Origin: Limnohabitans sp. MMS-10A-192
GTDB taxonomy: Bacteria; Pseudomonadota; Gammaproteobacteria; Burkholderiales; Burkholderiaceae_C
Direction: 5' to 3'
Assembly: GCF_003063335.1 (NCBI RefSeq)
Contig: NZ_NERX01000005.1
Coordinates: 1 to 64,000, forward strand
Length of the DNA: 64,000 nt
Part shown: in pieces, positions 17,991 to 25,547 of the stretch
Layout of the letters: every line of letters begins with the position of its first letter
Numbering within the stretch: position 1 is the stretch's first letter
Made by a program: the position numbers and the translations under genes
Notes under the pieces: generated by a model
What the model was told of the DNA's origin: nothing
What the model saw: only the letters and a program-made list of their open reading frames with translations
Databases searched by the model: none

Positions 17991-19709
17991 ATGAAAATAT
18001 TGAAATATGGCATTTCGGCCTTGCTGGCCTCTGTATTGTTGCTGCCCATGTTGGCCAGCGCAGACGATTGGGAACACGGTAAGAAACTGTCTTTTGACAC
18101 GACCACGACGGGCGTTGAGATTGACCAAGATGTGAGCGTGTTGCCGGTTCTGGTGCGCTTGCACAGCGGCAATTTCAACTTCTCGGAAGCCAAATCCGAC
18201 GGCTCGGATTTGCGCTTTTTTGCGGCCGACAACAAGACGCCACTGGCCTACCACATTGAAAAGTTTGATGCGGCCAACGAGTTGGCCGTGGTGTGGGTGA
18301 AGCTGCCCAAGTTGAAAGCCAAAGCGAAGTCGGATTCGCTGATGGTTCGTTGGGGCAACAAGGGCGCCAAGGCGGGCGATGAGAGCAAGTTGGTGTACGA
18401 CGAGTCTCAGGTGCTGGTGTTGAACTTTTCGGATGAAGGCGGTGTCAAAGACGCCACGGGCAACGCCAACCATGCCAAAGACGCCACGGGCGTGGCGGTG
18501 GCCAATGGCCCGATTGGCGGCGCCATGGCTTTCAATGGCGCGGCGCGTGTGGTGGTGCCTGCCTCGGCGAGTTTGGCGCTCAAGCCATCATCCGGTTGGA
18601 CGATGACCGCTTGGGTCAAGCCTGACAGCCTGGACAAGGCCAGCTTGCTGAGCCTGGGCAGTTTGAGTGTCGACGTGGCAGCCGGTGTGCCGACGGTGCG
18701 CTTTGGCGGTGCAGCGGCAGCCGCCTCTGGCAAGTTGCAGGCAGGCATTTGGCAGCATTTGGCGGTGGTGTATGCCGGTGGCAAGGTGCAGTTCTTTGTG
18801 GACGGTAATGCCTTGGGGGAGGCGGCGCTGAACATGTCGGACGTCACAGGCGATCTGGTGCTGGGCAATGGTTTGCGCGGTGAGCTGGACGCGGTGACGC
18901 TGGCCAATGTGCCGCGCACGCCGGCCTACATCAAGGCCTTTGTCTCGACTCAAGTGGCCGACAGCCTGATGTTGGGATTTGATTCGGGCGAGGGTGCCGA
19001 GGCTGAAGTGGCCTACTTTGCGATCTTGATTGGTGCGGTGACGATCGACGGTTGGGTGGTGATCGCCTTGCTGGGTGTGATGCTGATCTTGAGCATCTGG
19101 GTGATGTACTCCAAGACGGTGTTGCTGTCGCGCTACGAAAAATCGAATGCCGCGTTTTTGGCCTACTACAAAGAGCACGCGGTGCAAATGTTGCAGCCTG
19201 GCAGTGCCCAAGGCGCAGCCCTGAAAGACATGGCGGCTGTGAAGAATTCACCATTGCTGGAGGCCTTTGAATTGGGCTTGGGGGAGATTGCTGTTCGTTT
19301 CAAGATGCAGGACGAAAAAGGCCAGGCGCATGGGTTGACCAGCGCGGCGGTGGACTCGATCCGCGCGACGCTGGACGCCTTGATGTTGCGCGTGAGCCAA
19401 CGCTTGAACAGCGGCATTGTGTTGCTGACGATTGCGATCTCAGGTGGCCCTTTCTTGGGTTTGCTGGGCACGGTGGTGGGCGTGATGATCACCTTTGCGG
19501 CCATTGCGGCAGCGGGTGACGTGAACGTGAACGCGATTGCGCCAGGTATTGCGGCGGCGCTGGTGGCCACGGTGGCGGGTTTGGCGGTGGCGATTCCAGC
19601 GCTGTTTGCCTATAACTGGTTTGCCATCAAGATCAAGAACATCAGCTCGGACTTGGCGGTGTTTGCCGACGAGTTCCTGACCCGTTCTGCTGAATTGCAC
19701 AACGACTGA
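17991..19709 (+). CDS. ExbB/TolQ-type proton channel fused to periplasmic DUF2341 and LamG-like lectin domains
   Basis: A 572-residue fusion. Residues 1-24 are a signal peptide (MLASA-DD). Residues about 45-125 look like DUF2341 (VLVRLHSGNFNFSEAKSDGS and LRFFAADNKTPLAYHIE). Residues about 140-315 resemble a concanavalin/LamG fold (ends of the domain: MAFNGAARVVVP, WTMTAWVKPDSL, WQHLAVVYAGGKVQFFVDG). A first membrane helix spans about 340-373, and two further helices, about 474-547, carry the MotA/TolQ/ExbB signature (SGGPFLGLLGTVVGVMITF). So a sugar-binding-like ectodomain sits in the periplasm, tethered to a proton channel. ExbD genes follow 14 bases later. DUF2341-MotA/TolQ/ExbB fusions exist in databases, but their role is, to my knowledge, not established. 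Confidence 0.88.
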   Translation: MKILKYGISALLASVLLLPMLASADDWEHGKKLSFDTTTTGVEIDQDVSVLPVLVRLHSGNFNFSEAKSDGSDLRFFAADNKTPLAYHIEKFDAANELAVVWVKLPKLKAKAKSDSLMVRWGNKGAKAGDESKLVYDESQVLVLNFSDEGGVKDATGNANHAKDATGVAVANGPIGGAMAFNGAARVVVPASASLALKPSSGWTMTAWVKPDSLDKASLLSLGSLSVDVAAGVPTVRFGGAAAAASGKLQAGIWQHLAVVYAGGKVQFFVDGNALGEAALNMSDVTGDLVLGNGLRGELDAVTLANVPRTPAYIKAFVSTQVADSLMLGFDSGEGAEAEVAYFAILIGAVTIDGWVVIALLGVMLILSIWVMYSKTVLLSRYEKSNAAFLAYYKEHAVQMLQPGSAQGAALKDMAAVKNSPLLEAFELGLGEIAVRFKMQDEKGQAHGLTSAAVDSIRATLDALMLRVSQRLNSGIVLLTIAISGGPFLGLLGTVVGVMITFAAIAAAGDVNVNAIAPGIAAALVATVAGLAVAIPALFAYNWFAIKIKNISSDLAVFADEFLTRSAELHND

Positions 19710-19723
19710 CACAAGGGTTTGCT

Positions 19724-20125
19724 GTGCAAGTTCAAGAAGAAAACGCGCCCTACGACGACATCAACGTCACGCCGATGCTGGATCTGGCGTACGTGCTCTT
19801 GGTGATTTTCATCATCATGACCACGGCGTCGGTGCAAGGCGTGAAGGTGGATTTGCCCAAGACCAAGGTGATCGACAACTTGGCCAAAAAGGGTGTGAAG
19901 GCGGTGACCATCTCGCAGGCGGGGGACATGTTCTTGGACACGTATCCCGTGACTGCCGAGCAATTGGAGCAACGCCTGACGGAGATGAAGCGGAGTAATC
20001 CGGAGCAGTCGATCGTGGTCAAGGGCGATGCCCGCACGCAATACGCCAAAGTGATGCAGGTGCTGGAGATTTTGAAGAAAGTGGACATCACCGACATCGG
20101 TTTGGCCACGGGCCGCGCGAAATGA
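19724..20125 (+). CDS. ExbD/TolR-family protein, first copy
   Basis: A 133-residue inner-membrane protein with a short cytoplasmic N-terminus, one membrane helix and a periplasmic domain. The conserved helix reads INVTPMLDLAYVLLVIFIIM; its aspartate is the proton-path residue known from ExbD. It starts at GTG 19724 with AAGGG upstream. Together with the upstream ExbB fusion it would form a proton-driven motor that works a TonB-like protein. The second ExbD follows 13 bases later and is nearly identical in the membrane segment but divergent in the periplasmic part. Confidence 0.93.
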   Translation: MQVQEENAPYDDINVTPMLDLAYVLLVIFIIMTTASVQGVKVDLPKTKVIDNLAKKGVKAVTISQAGDMFLDTYPVTAEQLEQRLTEMKRSNPEQSIVVKGDARTQYAKVMQVLEILKKVDITDIGLATGRAK

Positions 20126-20138
20126 AGCAGGGCAAGAC

Positions 20139-20543
20139 ATGAAAGCACAAACCGAAACCAAACCCTACGACACGATCAACGTCACGCCGATGTTGGATTT
20201 GGCGTATGTGCTCTTGGTGATTTTCATCATCATGACCACCGCCTCGGTGCAGGGGCTGAAGATCAATTTGCCCAAGCCCAGCAACAAGCCCAGCACGGTG
20301 CAAAAAGAGGTACGCATCATTCAGATCTTGCCCAATGGCAGTTTGCTGCTCAATGGTGCGCCGATCACGCTGCCCGAGCTCAGCTCACGCTTGGCAGCAG
20401 CGGTGGCCAAAGACCCAGACGCGCCCATCATGGTCAAGGGTGATCCGCAGGCGCATTACGAAAAGGTCATGGAGATCGTGGACTTGGCAGCCGAATTGAA
20501 GATCAGCAACGTGGGCTTGGTGACGGCCCGGATTGGAACCTAA
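20139..20543 (+). CDS. ExbD/TolR-family protein, second copy
   Basis: A 134-residue paralogue of the preceding gene. The N-terminus and helix (YDTINVTPMLDLAYVLLVIF) are conserved, including the key aspartate; the periplasmic part (PNGSLLLNGAPITLPELSSR) is different. Two unlike ExbD subunits in one operon are known from some TonB systems, for example in Xanthomonas, where the two have separate roles. Here the pair suggests a heteromeric motor. The stop lies one base before the GTG start of the TonB-like gene. Confidence 0.93.
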   Translation: MKAQTETKPYDTINVTPMLDLAYVLLVIFIIMTTASVQGLKINLPKPSNKPSTVQKEVRIIQILPNGSLLLNGAPITLPELSSRLAAAVAKDPDAPIMVKGDPQAHYEKVMEIVDLAAELKISNVGLVTARIGT

Positions 20544-20544
20544 G

Positions 20545-21195
20545 GTGAACATCTCACGTCGCAACATGGGCTTGATCGCAGCGGGTGCTGCCGTGCTGGC
20601 ATTGATGGCCTGGGGGGTGTATTCCTTTGTCTCAAAGATCGATGACAAACCGCGCAAGGCGCCCAAGATCAGCTTGATACCGACCACACCACCGCCCCCA
20701 CCGCCGCCGCCCAAGGAAGAGAAAAAGCCGGAGCCGCCGAAGGATCTGAACAAGCCGCCTCCGATGGAGCAGCCCAAGATGGCGCCACCGGCGCCGTCTG
20801 CCGATTTGAAGATGGACGGTCCTGCGGGCGATGGGCCCAGTGCTTTCTCGGCCGGCAAGATCAGCAGCGAAGACTTGTCCAATGTGGGCAAAGGGCCCGC
20901 CTCTGCGGGTGGGGGCTTCAACGCGTTCAGCTATTACGCCAATTTGATCAAGGGCGAGTTGCAACGGCAGCTGACGCGCAACAAGGATTTGCGCGAGATG
21001 GCTTACAAGGCTGAGGTGCAGGTATGGGTCAACCGCGACGGCAGCATTGGCCGTTTCGATGTAATCCAAGGTACTGGCGACAAAGAACTTGATGGGTTGC
21101 TGAACAAAGCCATTGCGGCGGCCACGGCTTTCAGTGCCGGCCCGCCCGAAAAGATGCCTCAGCCGATTCGTTTGCGCATATCTACAGGCCGATGA
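20545..21195 (+). CDS. TonB-like energy-transducing protein
   Basis: A 216-residue protein with the classic TonB layout: cytoplasmic N-terminus, one membrane helix (GLIAAGAAVLALMAWGVYSF), a rigid Pro/Lys/Glu-rich periplasmic spacer (eight consecutive prolines followed by KEEKKPEPPK) and a C-terminal TonB_C-like domain (AEVQVWVNRDGSIGRFDVIQ). I use GTG 20545, one base after the ExbD stop; TTG 20533 is the alternative and would overlap. No TonB-dependent receptor is encoded in the window. The outer-membrane partners beside it are TpsB, TpsA and a porin, which makes them candidates for the energised component. That is inference. Confidence 0.85.
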   Translation: MNISRRNMGLIAAGAAVLALMAWGVYSFVSKIDDKPRKAPKISLIPTTPPPPPPPPKEEKKPEPPKDLNKPPPMEQPKMAPPAPSADLKMDGPAGDGPSAFSAGKISSEDLSNVGKGPASAGGGFNAFSYYANLIKGELQRQLTRNKDLREMAYKAEVQVWVNRDGSIGRFDVIQGTGDKELDGLLNKAIAAATAFSAGPPEKMPQPIRLRISTGR

Positions 21196-21230
21196 GTGGC
21201 TGAACCCCTACGAATGAAACAAGGAATGTG

Positions 21231-22871
21231 ATGATGAAAAAAACTGTTTTGAATTTGAAAGTGTCGGCGTTGGCTATGGCTTTGGGTGCAGCATTGAGCC
21301 CTGCGGTGCAGGCTCAAACTGCGGCTGAAGAGTTGCAGCAGTTGCGTGCCACCACGCAAGCGCTCATCAACACCTTGGTAGAAAGCGGTCTGCTGACCCG
21401 CGAGAAAGCGGCCGCCATGATGAAGCAGGCCCAGGCAGGTGCTGCACCGGCCCCCACCGCGGCTGCAAAGCCTGAAACGACCGCTGACGGCAAGCGTGTG
21501 GTGCGTGTGCCTTATGTGCCTGAGTCGGTCCGCCAGGAAATGCGCGAGCAGATCAAGGGTGAGGTGCTGCGTCAAGCCAAGTCTGAGCGCTGGGGTCAAC
21601 CTGATGCTTATCCGGAGTGGCTGGGGCGCTTTACTTTCGAGGGTGATTTGCGGGCGCGGGTTGAGTCTGCGAGCTTGGGTCAAGACAACACCGAGCCAGG
21701 CTATGGTTTTCGTGGTGGTGACTTCACACGCGCTGCCGACTTGGCGCTGAACAACACCGGTGGTTTGCCCAATACCAATACCCAAGAAAATTTCGACCGT
21801 TCCCGTGTGCGTGCCCGATTGGGTGTGGGCGCCAAGGTGTCCGAGCAGGTCATTGCGGGTGTGCGTTTGACTACGGGCAGCAGCACCGGCAGCCCCACAT
21901 CGACCAACCAGACTATGGGGCAGTCGTTTAACAAATACGCGGTGGTGCTGGACCGTGCCTATGTGCAGGTCAAACCCGATGCCGCTTGGGGCGTGACCGC
22001 CGGTCGCATGGCCAATCCCTTTTATTCCACCGACTTGGTGTATGCCGATGACTTGGGCTTTGAGGGATTTACCGTGGCAGGCAAGCAAAAGTGGAGCGGC
22101 GGCGAGGGTTTTGCGTCGGCTGGCTACTTCCCGCTGACCGAGAACAAGCCAGGCACGAGCAATTCGCGCAGCATGGTGGGTTTGCAGTTGGGCAATGCTT
22201 TCAAAATGGCCAACCGCGATGAGTTCAAGATGGGATTGGCTCTTTACAGCTACCAAGGTATCACCGCATCACGCGAGACTGAAGAGGCTCGTTTGACTCG
22301 CCCAGACTACGCGGCGCGTTATGAATACGGCAGTGCTTTGCGTCAACGTGGCAACACCTTGTTCCGCGTGAACTCTCAGCTGGACACGGCAACAACCTTG
22401 GGTTTGGCGTCGGAATTCAAGATCTTGAACTTGATCACATCTTTGAGCCTGAACCACTTGCTGGGTCAGCCCGTGGTGTTGACGGCTGACTTTGTGAAGA
22501 ACCTCGGATTTGACAAGAACAAGATCAAAGAGCGCACCGGTTACGAATTGGTCGATGGCAAAGATTCCGGCTACATGCTGCGCACGGCTTTTGGCCCTTC
22601 ACAAGTCCACCAAAAGGGCCAGTGGAACGCTTCGCTGGCTTACCGTTACCTGGGCAGCGATGCTGTGTTGGATGCCTTCACCAATTCGGATTTCGGCTTG
22701 GGTGGCACCAACAACAAGGGCTGGATTTTGCAGACCAGCTATGGTTTGTACAACAACACCTGGGTCACGGCCCGTTGGTTGTCGGCCAACCAGATCGATC
22801 CTTTTGCACCGGGCAAAACCACCAAGTTCTCCAGCGACATTTTGCAGCTGGACTTGAACGCCCGTTTTTGA
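21231..22871 (+). CDS. Putative porin (Porin_5-like outer-membrane barrel)
   Basis: A 546-residue outer-membrane protein. A signal peptide ends near PAVQA-QT; then comes a short helical region (AAEELQQLRATTQALINTLV, with KAAAMMKQAQAG), a Pro/Ala linker and a long barrel with alternating strands ending in the typical C-terminal aromatic residue (LQLDLNARF). This layout, with an N-terminal helix/coiled coil in front of a barrel, matches the family usually annotated putative porin. Start: AAGGA at 21221-21225 suits ATG 21231 or 21234; GTG 21228 is less likely. It is 35 bases downstream of the TonB-like gene in the same operon and could be the outer-membrane port of the energised system. Confidence 0.82.
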   Translation: MMKKTVLNLKVSALAMALGAALSPAVQAQTAAEELQQLRATTQALINTLVESGLLTREKAAAMMKQAQAGAAPAPTAAAKPETTADGKRVVRVPYVPESVRQEMREQIKGEVLRQAKSERWGQPDAYPEWLGRFTFEGDLRARVESASLGQDNTEPGYGFRGGDFTRAADLALNNTGGLPNTNTQENFDRSRVRARLGVGAKVSEQVIAGVRLTTGSSTGSPTSTNQTMGQSFNKYAVVLDRAYVQVKPDAAWGVTAGRMANPFYSTDLVYADDLGFEGFTVAGKQKWSGGEGFASAGYFPLTENKPGTSNSRSMVGLQLGNAFKMANRDEFKMGLALYSYQGITASRETEEARLTRPDYAARYEYGSALRQRGNTLFRVNSQLDTATTLGLASEFKILNLITSLSLNHLLGQPVVLTADFVKNLGFDKNKIKERTGYELVDGKDSGYMLRTAFGPSQVHQKGQWNASLAYRYLGSDAVLDAFTNSDFGLGGTNNKGWILQTSYGLYNNTWVTARWLSANQIDPFAPGKTTKFSSDILQLDLNARF

Positions 22872-22882
22872 GGTGATATGAC

Positions 22883-23488
22883 ATGCGCACACTTTCGAAC
22901 CTTTGCCTGGCCAGTTTGATGCTGCTGTCGGCTTCGGCCATGGCTGCCGATGACAAAGCAGCCAAGGCCTTGCAACGCGCCCAGCAAAAGGCGCAGTCGC
23001 TGGAGCAAGAGAAAAACCGTTTGACGGCCGAGAAAACGCAGGTACAAGACGACTTGAAGAAGGCGCAAGACGATGCCTCGCGCTTGAAGTCGGCATCGAC
23101 CGCCAAATTGAGGTCGGTGCAAAAAGAGTTGGCGGCTTTGCAAGATGAAAAGCAGCGTTTGAGCGATGAGCTGGCGCAGCTCAAAGTCCAAGCCGCAGAA
23201 CAGCAGCTGGCCGCCGCAGCCCAAGCGCGTCAGCAGCAAAGCAATGTGCAGGTGTCGCAGGACAACTTGCTGGCCAAGTCCAAGCAGTTGGTGCAGTGCG
23301 AGAACTACAACCAGAGTCTTTACCAGATCAACACCGATTTGTTGTCACGCTACGAGCAGGCCTACAAGTCGGCTTATTTGCTGCGGGGTGGTGTTTTCAC
23401 GCAGCTGGGCACCGTGAAGTTAGAAAACGACAGCGCCCAAGAGCGCGACAAGCTGCAGGGCTTGCGGGTGAGCAATAAGGTCCAGTGA
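22883..23488 (+). CDS. Periplasmic coiled-coil protein of unknown function
   Basis: A 201-residue exported protein: signal peptide to about residue 21 (ASAMA-ADD), then a heptad-rich coiled coil from about residue 25 to 125 (Lys, Glu, Gln and Ala dominate) and a C-terminal globular part of about 75 residues starting near NLLAKSKQLVQCENYNQSL. It begins 11 bases after the porin gene, so it belongs to the same operon, and it is the last gene before a REP cluster. I do not recognise a family. A periplasmic spacer or clamp between the TonB-like protein and outer-membrane components is a reasonable but unproven idea. Confidence 0.75.
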   Translation: MRTLSNLCLASLMLLSASAMAADDKAAKALQRAQQKAQSLEQEKNRLTAEKTQVQDDLKKAQDDASRLKSASTAKLRSVQKELAALQDEKQRLSDELAQLKVQAAEQQLAAAAQARQQQSNVQVSQDNLLAKSKQLVQCENYNQSLYQINTDLLSRYEQAYKSAYLLRGGVFTQLGTVKLENDSAQERDKLQGLRVSNKVQ

Positions 23489-23514
23489 TGGTTTGCAGGG
23501 CGTGTTCCACGCCC

Positions 23515-23695
23515 ATCGCGCGCGGGGCGCGACTCCCTCAAAGATGCGGATCGCGCGCGGGGCGCGGCTCCCACCATTGCGTTGTAGGAGCCGCACCCCG
23601 TGCGCGATTGCAAGCAAACCCAAAACCATCGCGCGCAGGGCGCATCTCCCACATGGACATGTATGGTGTTGCAGGAGCAGCACCCTGTGCGCGAT
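23515..23695. repeat. REP palindrome cluster 4 (five copies)
   Basis: Five copies at about 23515-23540 (reverse), 23550-23575 (reverse), 23583-23608 (forward), 23628-23653 (reverse) and 23670-23695 (forward). The cluster lies between the energised surface module and the type II secretion genes, within a 392-base gap, and may affect transcript stability or termination there. The remainder of the gap, 23696-23880, contains an imperfect inverted repeat and presumably the secretion operon promoter. Confidence 0.9.
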
Positions 23696-23734
23696 TGTGT
23701 GCAAACAGCTGAGTGCAAAAGGCCGGGTCAATAA

Positions 23735-23759
23735 GTGACAAATTTCACAAAATTGTCAC
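23735..23759. promoter_or_regulatory. Operator-like inverted repeat before the type II secretion operon
   Basis: Two 11-base arms, GTGACAAATTT and AAAATTGTCAC, separated by CAC; ten of eleven positions pair. It lies about 120 bases upstream of the gspG start, in an AT-rich stretch unlike the surrounding GC-rich sequence. It has no T run that would make it a terminator. A regulator binding site is the likely reading; the regulator is unknown. Confidence 0.45.
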
Positions 23760-23880
23760 CGTCCGTGCATATATTGAGGGTTTTGAGCAGTTTGATTGCG
23801 TGGCGTGTCTGCGCCAACTGCTCGTTTTTTTAATACCCGTGGATGCTTGTTCAGCTTCGGGTTGAAAGCCCGAATTTCAC

Positions 23881-24339
23881 ATGCTTGCCCATCGCATTGC
23901 GCCGTCCTGTTATCTAGGCCTTGGTTTGAAGTCTCGCCGACGCGAAGCGGGTTTCACCTTGCTGGAGTTGCTGGTGGTGATCGTCATCATCGGCATGTTG
24001 GCGTCTTATGTGGGCCCCAAGTATTTTGCGCAACTGGGCAAATCAGAGGCCACTACGGCCAAAGCCCAGATCGAAGCCTTGGCCAAGGCCATGGACACCT
24101 TTCGTCTGGATGTCGGGCGCTACCCTAGCAACGACGAAGGCTTGGCCGCTTTGACCACGCAGCCCGATTCGGCCAAGGGCTGGAATGGCCCTTACCTGAA
24201 AAAAGGTGTGCCACCAGACCCATGGGGGCGCAAATACCTCTACACCTTCCCGGTGGGCAATGGCGATTTTCAGATCCAGTCTTTGGGCAAAGATGGGCAG
24301 CGCGGCGGCTCGTCTGAAGACGCTGACATCACCAACTGA
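23881..24339 (+). CDS. gspG: Type II secretion major pseudopilin GspG
   Basis: A 152-residue class III prepilin-like protein that would form the periplasmic pseudopilus. The prepilin peptidase site is EAG/FTLLELLVV with the required Gly before the cut and Glu at mature position 5. The mature part has the GspG fingerprint: DVGRYPSNDEGLAALTTQP, GWNGPYLKK, DPWGRKYLY and the C-terminal SLGKDGQRGG with the acidic calcium-loop region. ATG 23881 gives a 24-residue leader, longer than usual; an alternative start inside is possible but none has a clear ribosome site. It opens an 11-gene plus-strand secretion operon. Confidence 0.95.
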   Translation: MLAHRIAPSCYLGLGLKSRRREAGFTLLELLVVIVIIGMLASYVGPKYFAQLGKSEATTAKAQIEALAKAMDTFRLDVGRYPSNDEGLAALTTQPDSAKGWNGPYLKKGVPPDPWGRKYLYTFPVGNGDFQIQSLGKDGQRGGSSEDADITN

Positions 24340-24347
24340 GTCTGGCT

Positions 24348-25547
24348 TTGAAGTTCCGCGCCCGGGTGATCAATGCGCAGCAGCTGATTGTGGATCAGGT
24401 GTTGGAGGCTCACGACTTGGAGCGCGCGCGGGACCAACTCACGCAATTGGGTTTGCGGGCAATTTCGATCCAAGCTGAAAGTGGCGGGGCCCTGAACTTG
24501 CAGCGCTGGCTGGGCGTGGGCCGGCTGGATTTTTCGGTGTTGCTGTTCAGCCAGGAGCTGCTGGCGCTGCTGAATGCTGGCTTGGGCATTGTGGAGTCGA
24601 CCGAGGCCTTGAGCGAGAAAGAAACCGACGCAGCGCGGCGTCAGGTGTTTGAGAAATTGCTGCACGACTTGCGCACGGGCAAACGCTTTTCGGTGGCCTT
24701 GCAAGCGCAAGAGGCGGTGTTTCCGGTGCTCTACATCGGGGTGGTGCGGGCGGCCGAGGGCACCAGCGATTTGCCGCAGGCTTTGCAGCGTTATGTGGAC
24801 TACCAAAAGCGGCTGGAGGCGGTGCGCAGCAAGGTGATCAGCGCCTCGATTTACCCGGGCATTTTGATCAGCGTGGGTTTGCTGGTGAGTTTGTTTTTGA
24901 TGGTCTATGTGGTGCCCAAATTTGCCGAGGTGTATCAAGGGGCCGGACGCGAGTTGCCCTTCATGTCGGCGCTGATGCTGTCGTGGGGGCGCTTTGCGGC
25001 TGAGCACACGTCTTGGTTGTTGCTGGCCTTGGCGGGCGTGGCGGGCAGCTTGGTTTGGCTGTGGCAGCGCATTCGGAAAAACGGCGGTTGGGTGGTGATT
25101 TTGGCCAAGCTGCCGCAGATTGGCGAGCGCGTGCGCATTTACGAGTTGTCCCGCCTTTACATGACCATGGGCATGTTGCTCCAAGGTGGTATTGCCTTGG
25201 TCAAAGCCATGGAGGTGGTGGCCAGCGTGGTGTCGATGGATGTGCAAAACAAGTTGGCGAGGGCGCGGCACGACATCGAGTCGGGCGTGTCTTTGTCGGC
25301 GGCATTTGAGTCGGTGGCCTTGACGACACCGATCTCGCAACGTTTGCTGATGGTGGGCGAGCGCACCGGCGATTTGGGCAAGATGCTCACGCAGTCGGCG
25401 CTTTTTTACGACGAAGAAATCACCCAATGGATTGACCGTTTCATGCGCAGCTTTGAGCCTTTGTTGATGACGGCCATCGGTTTGGTTGTGGGGGTGATTG
25501 TGATCTTGCTGTACATGCCAATTTTTGATTTGGCCGGGAGCTTTTGA
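24348..25547 (+). CDS. gspF: Type II secretion inner-membrane platform protein GspF
   Basis: A 399-residue polytopic protein of the GspF/PilC family. Two repeated cytoplasmic domains are visible (around residues 60-160 and 265-370; the second includes RLLMVGERTGDLGKML), each followed by membrane helices (SVGLLVSLFLMVYVVPKFAEVY; LLMTAIGLVVGVIVILLYMP). The start is TTG 24348, which gives the expected N-terminus MKFRARV; GTG 24366 is an alternative. It starts 8 bases after gspG, and its stop overlaps the gspE start. Confidence 0.93.
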   Translation: MKFRARVINAQQLIVDQVLEAHDLERARDQLTQLGLRAISIQAESGGALNLQRWLGVGRLDFSVLLFSQELLALLNAGLGIVESTEALSEKETDAARRQVFEKLLHDLRTGKRFSVALQAQEAVFPVLYIGVVRAAEGTSDLPQALQRYVDYQKRLEAVRSKVISASIYPGILISVGLLVSLFLMVYVVPKFAEVYQGAGRELPFMSALMLSWGRFAAEHTSWLLLALAGVAGSLVWLWQRIRKNGGWVVILAKLPQIGERVRIYELSRLYMTMGMLLQGGIALVKAMEVVASVVSMDVQNKLARARHDIESGVSLSAAFESVALTTPISQRLLMVGERTGDLGKMLTQSALFYDEEITQWIDRFMRSFEPLLMTAIGLVVGVIVILLYMPIFDLAGSF

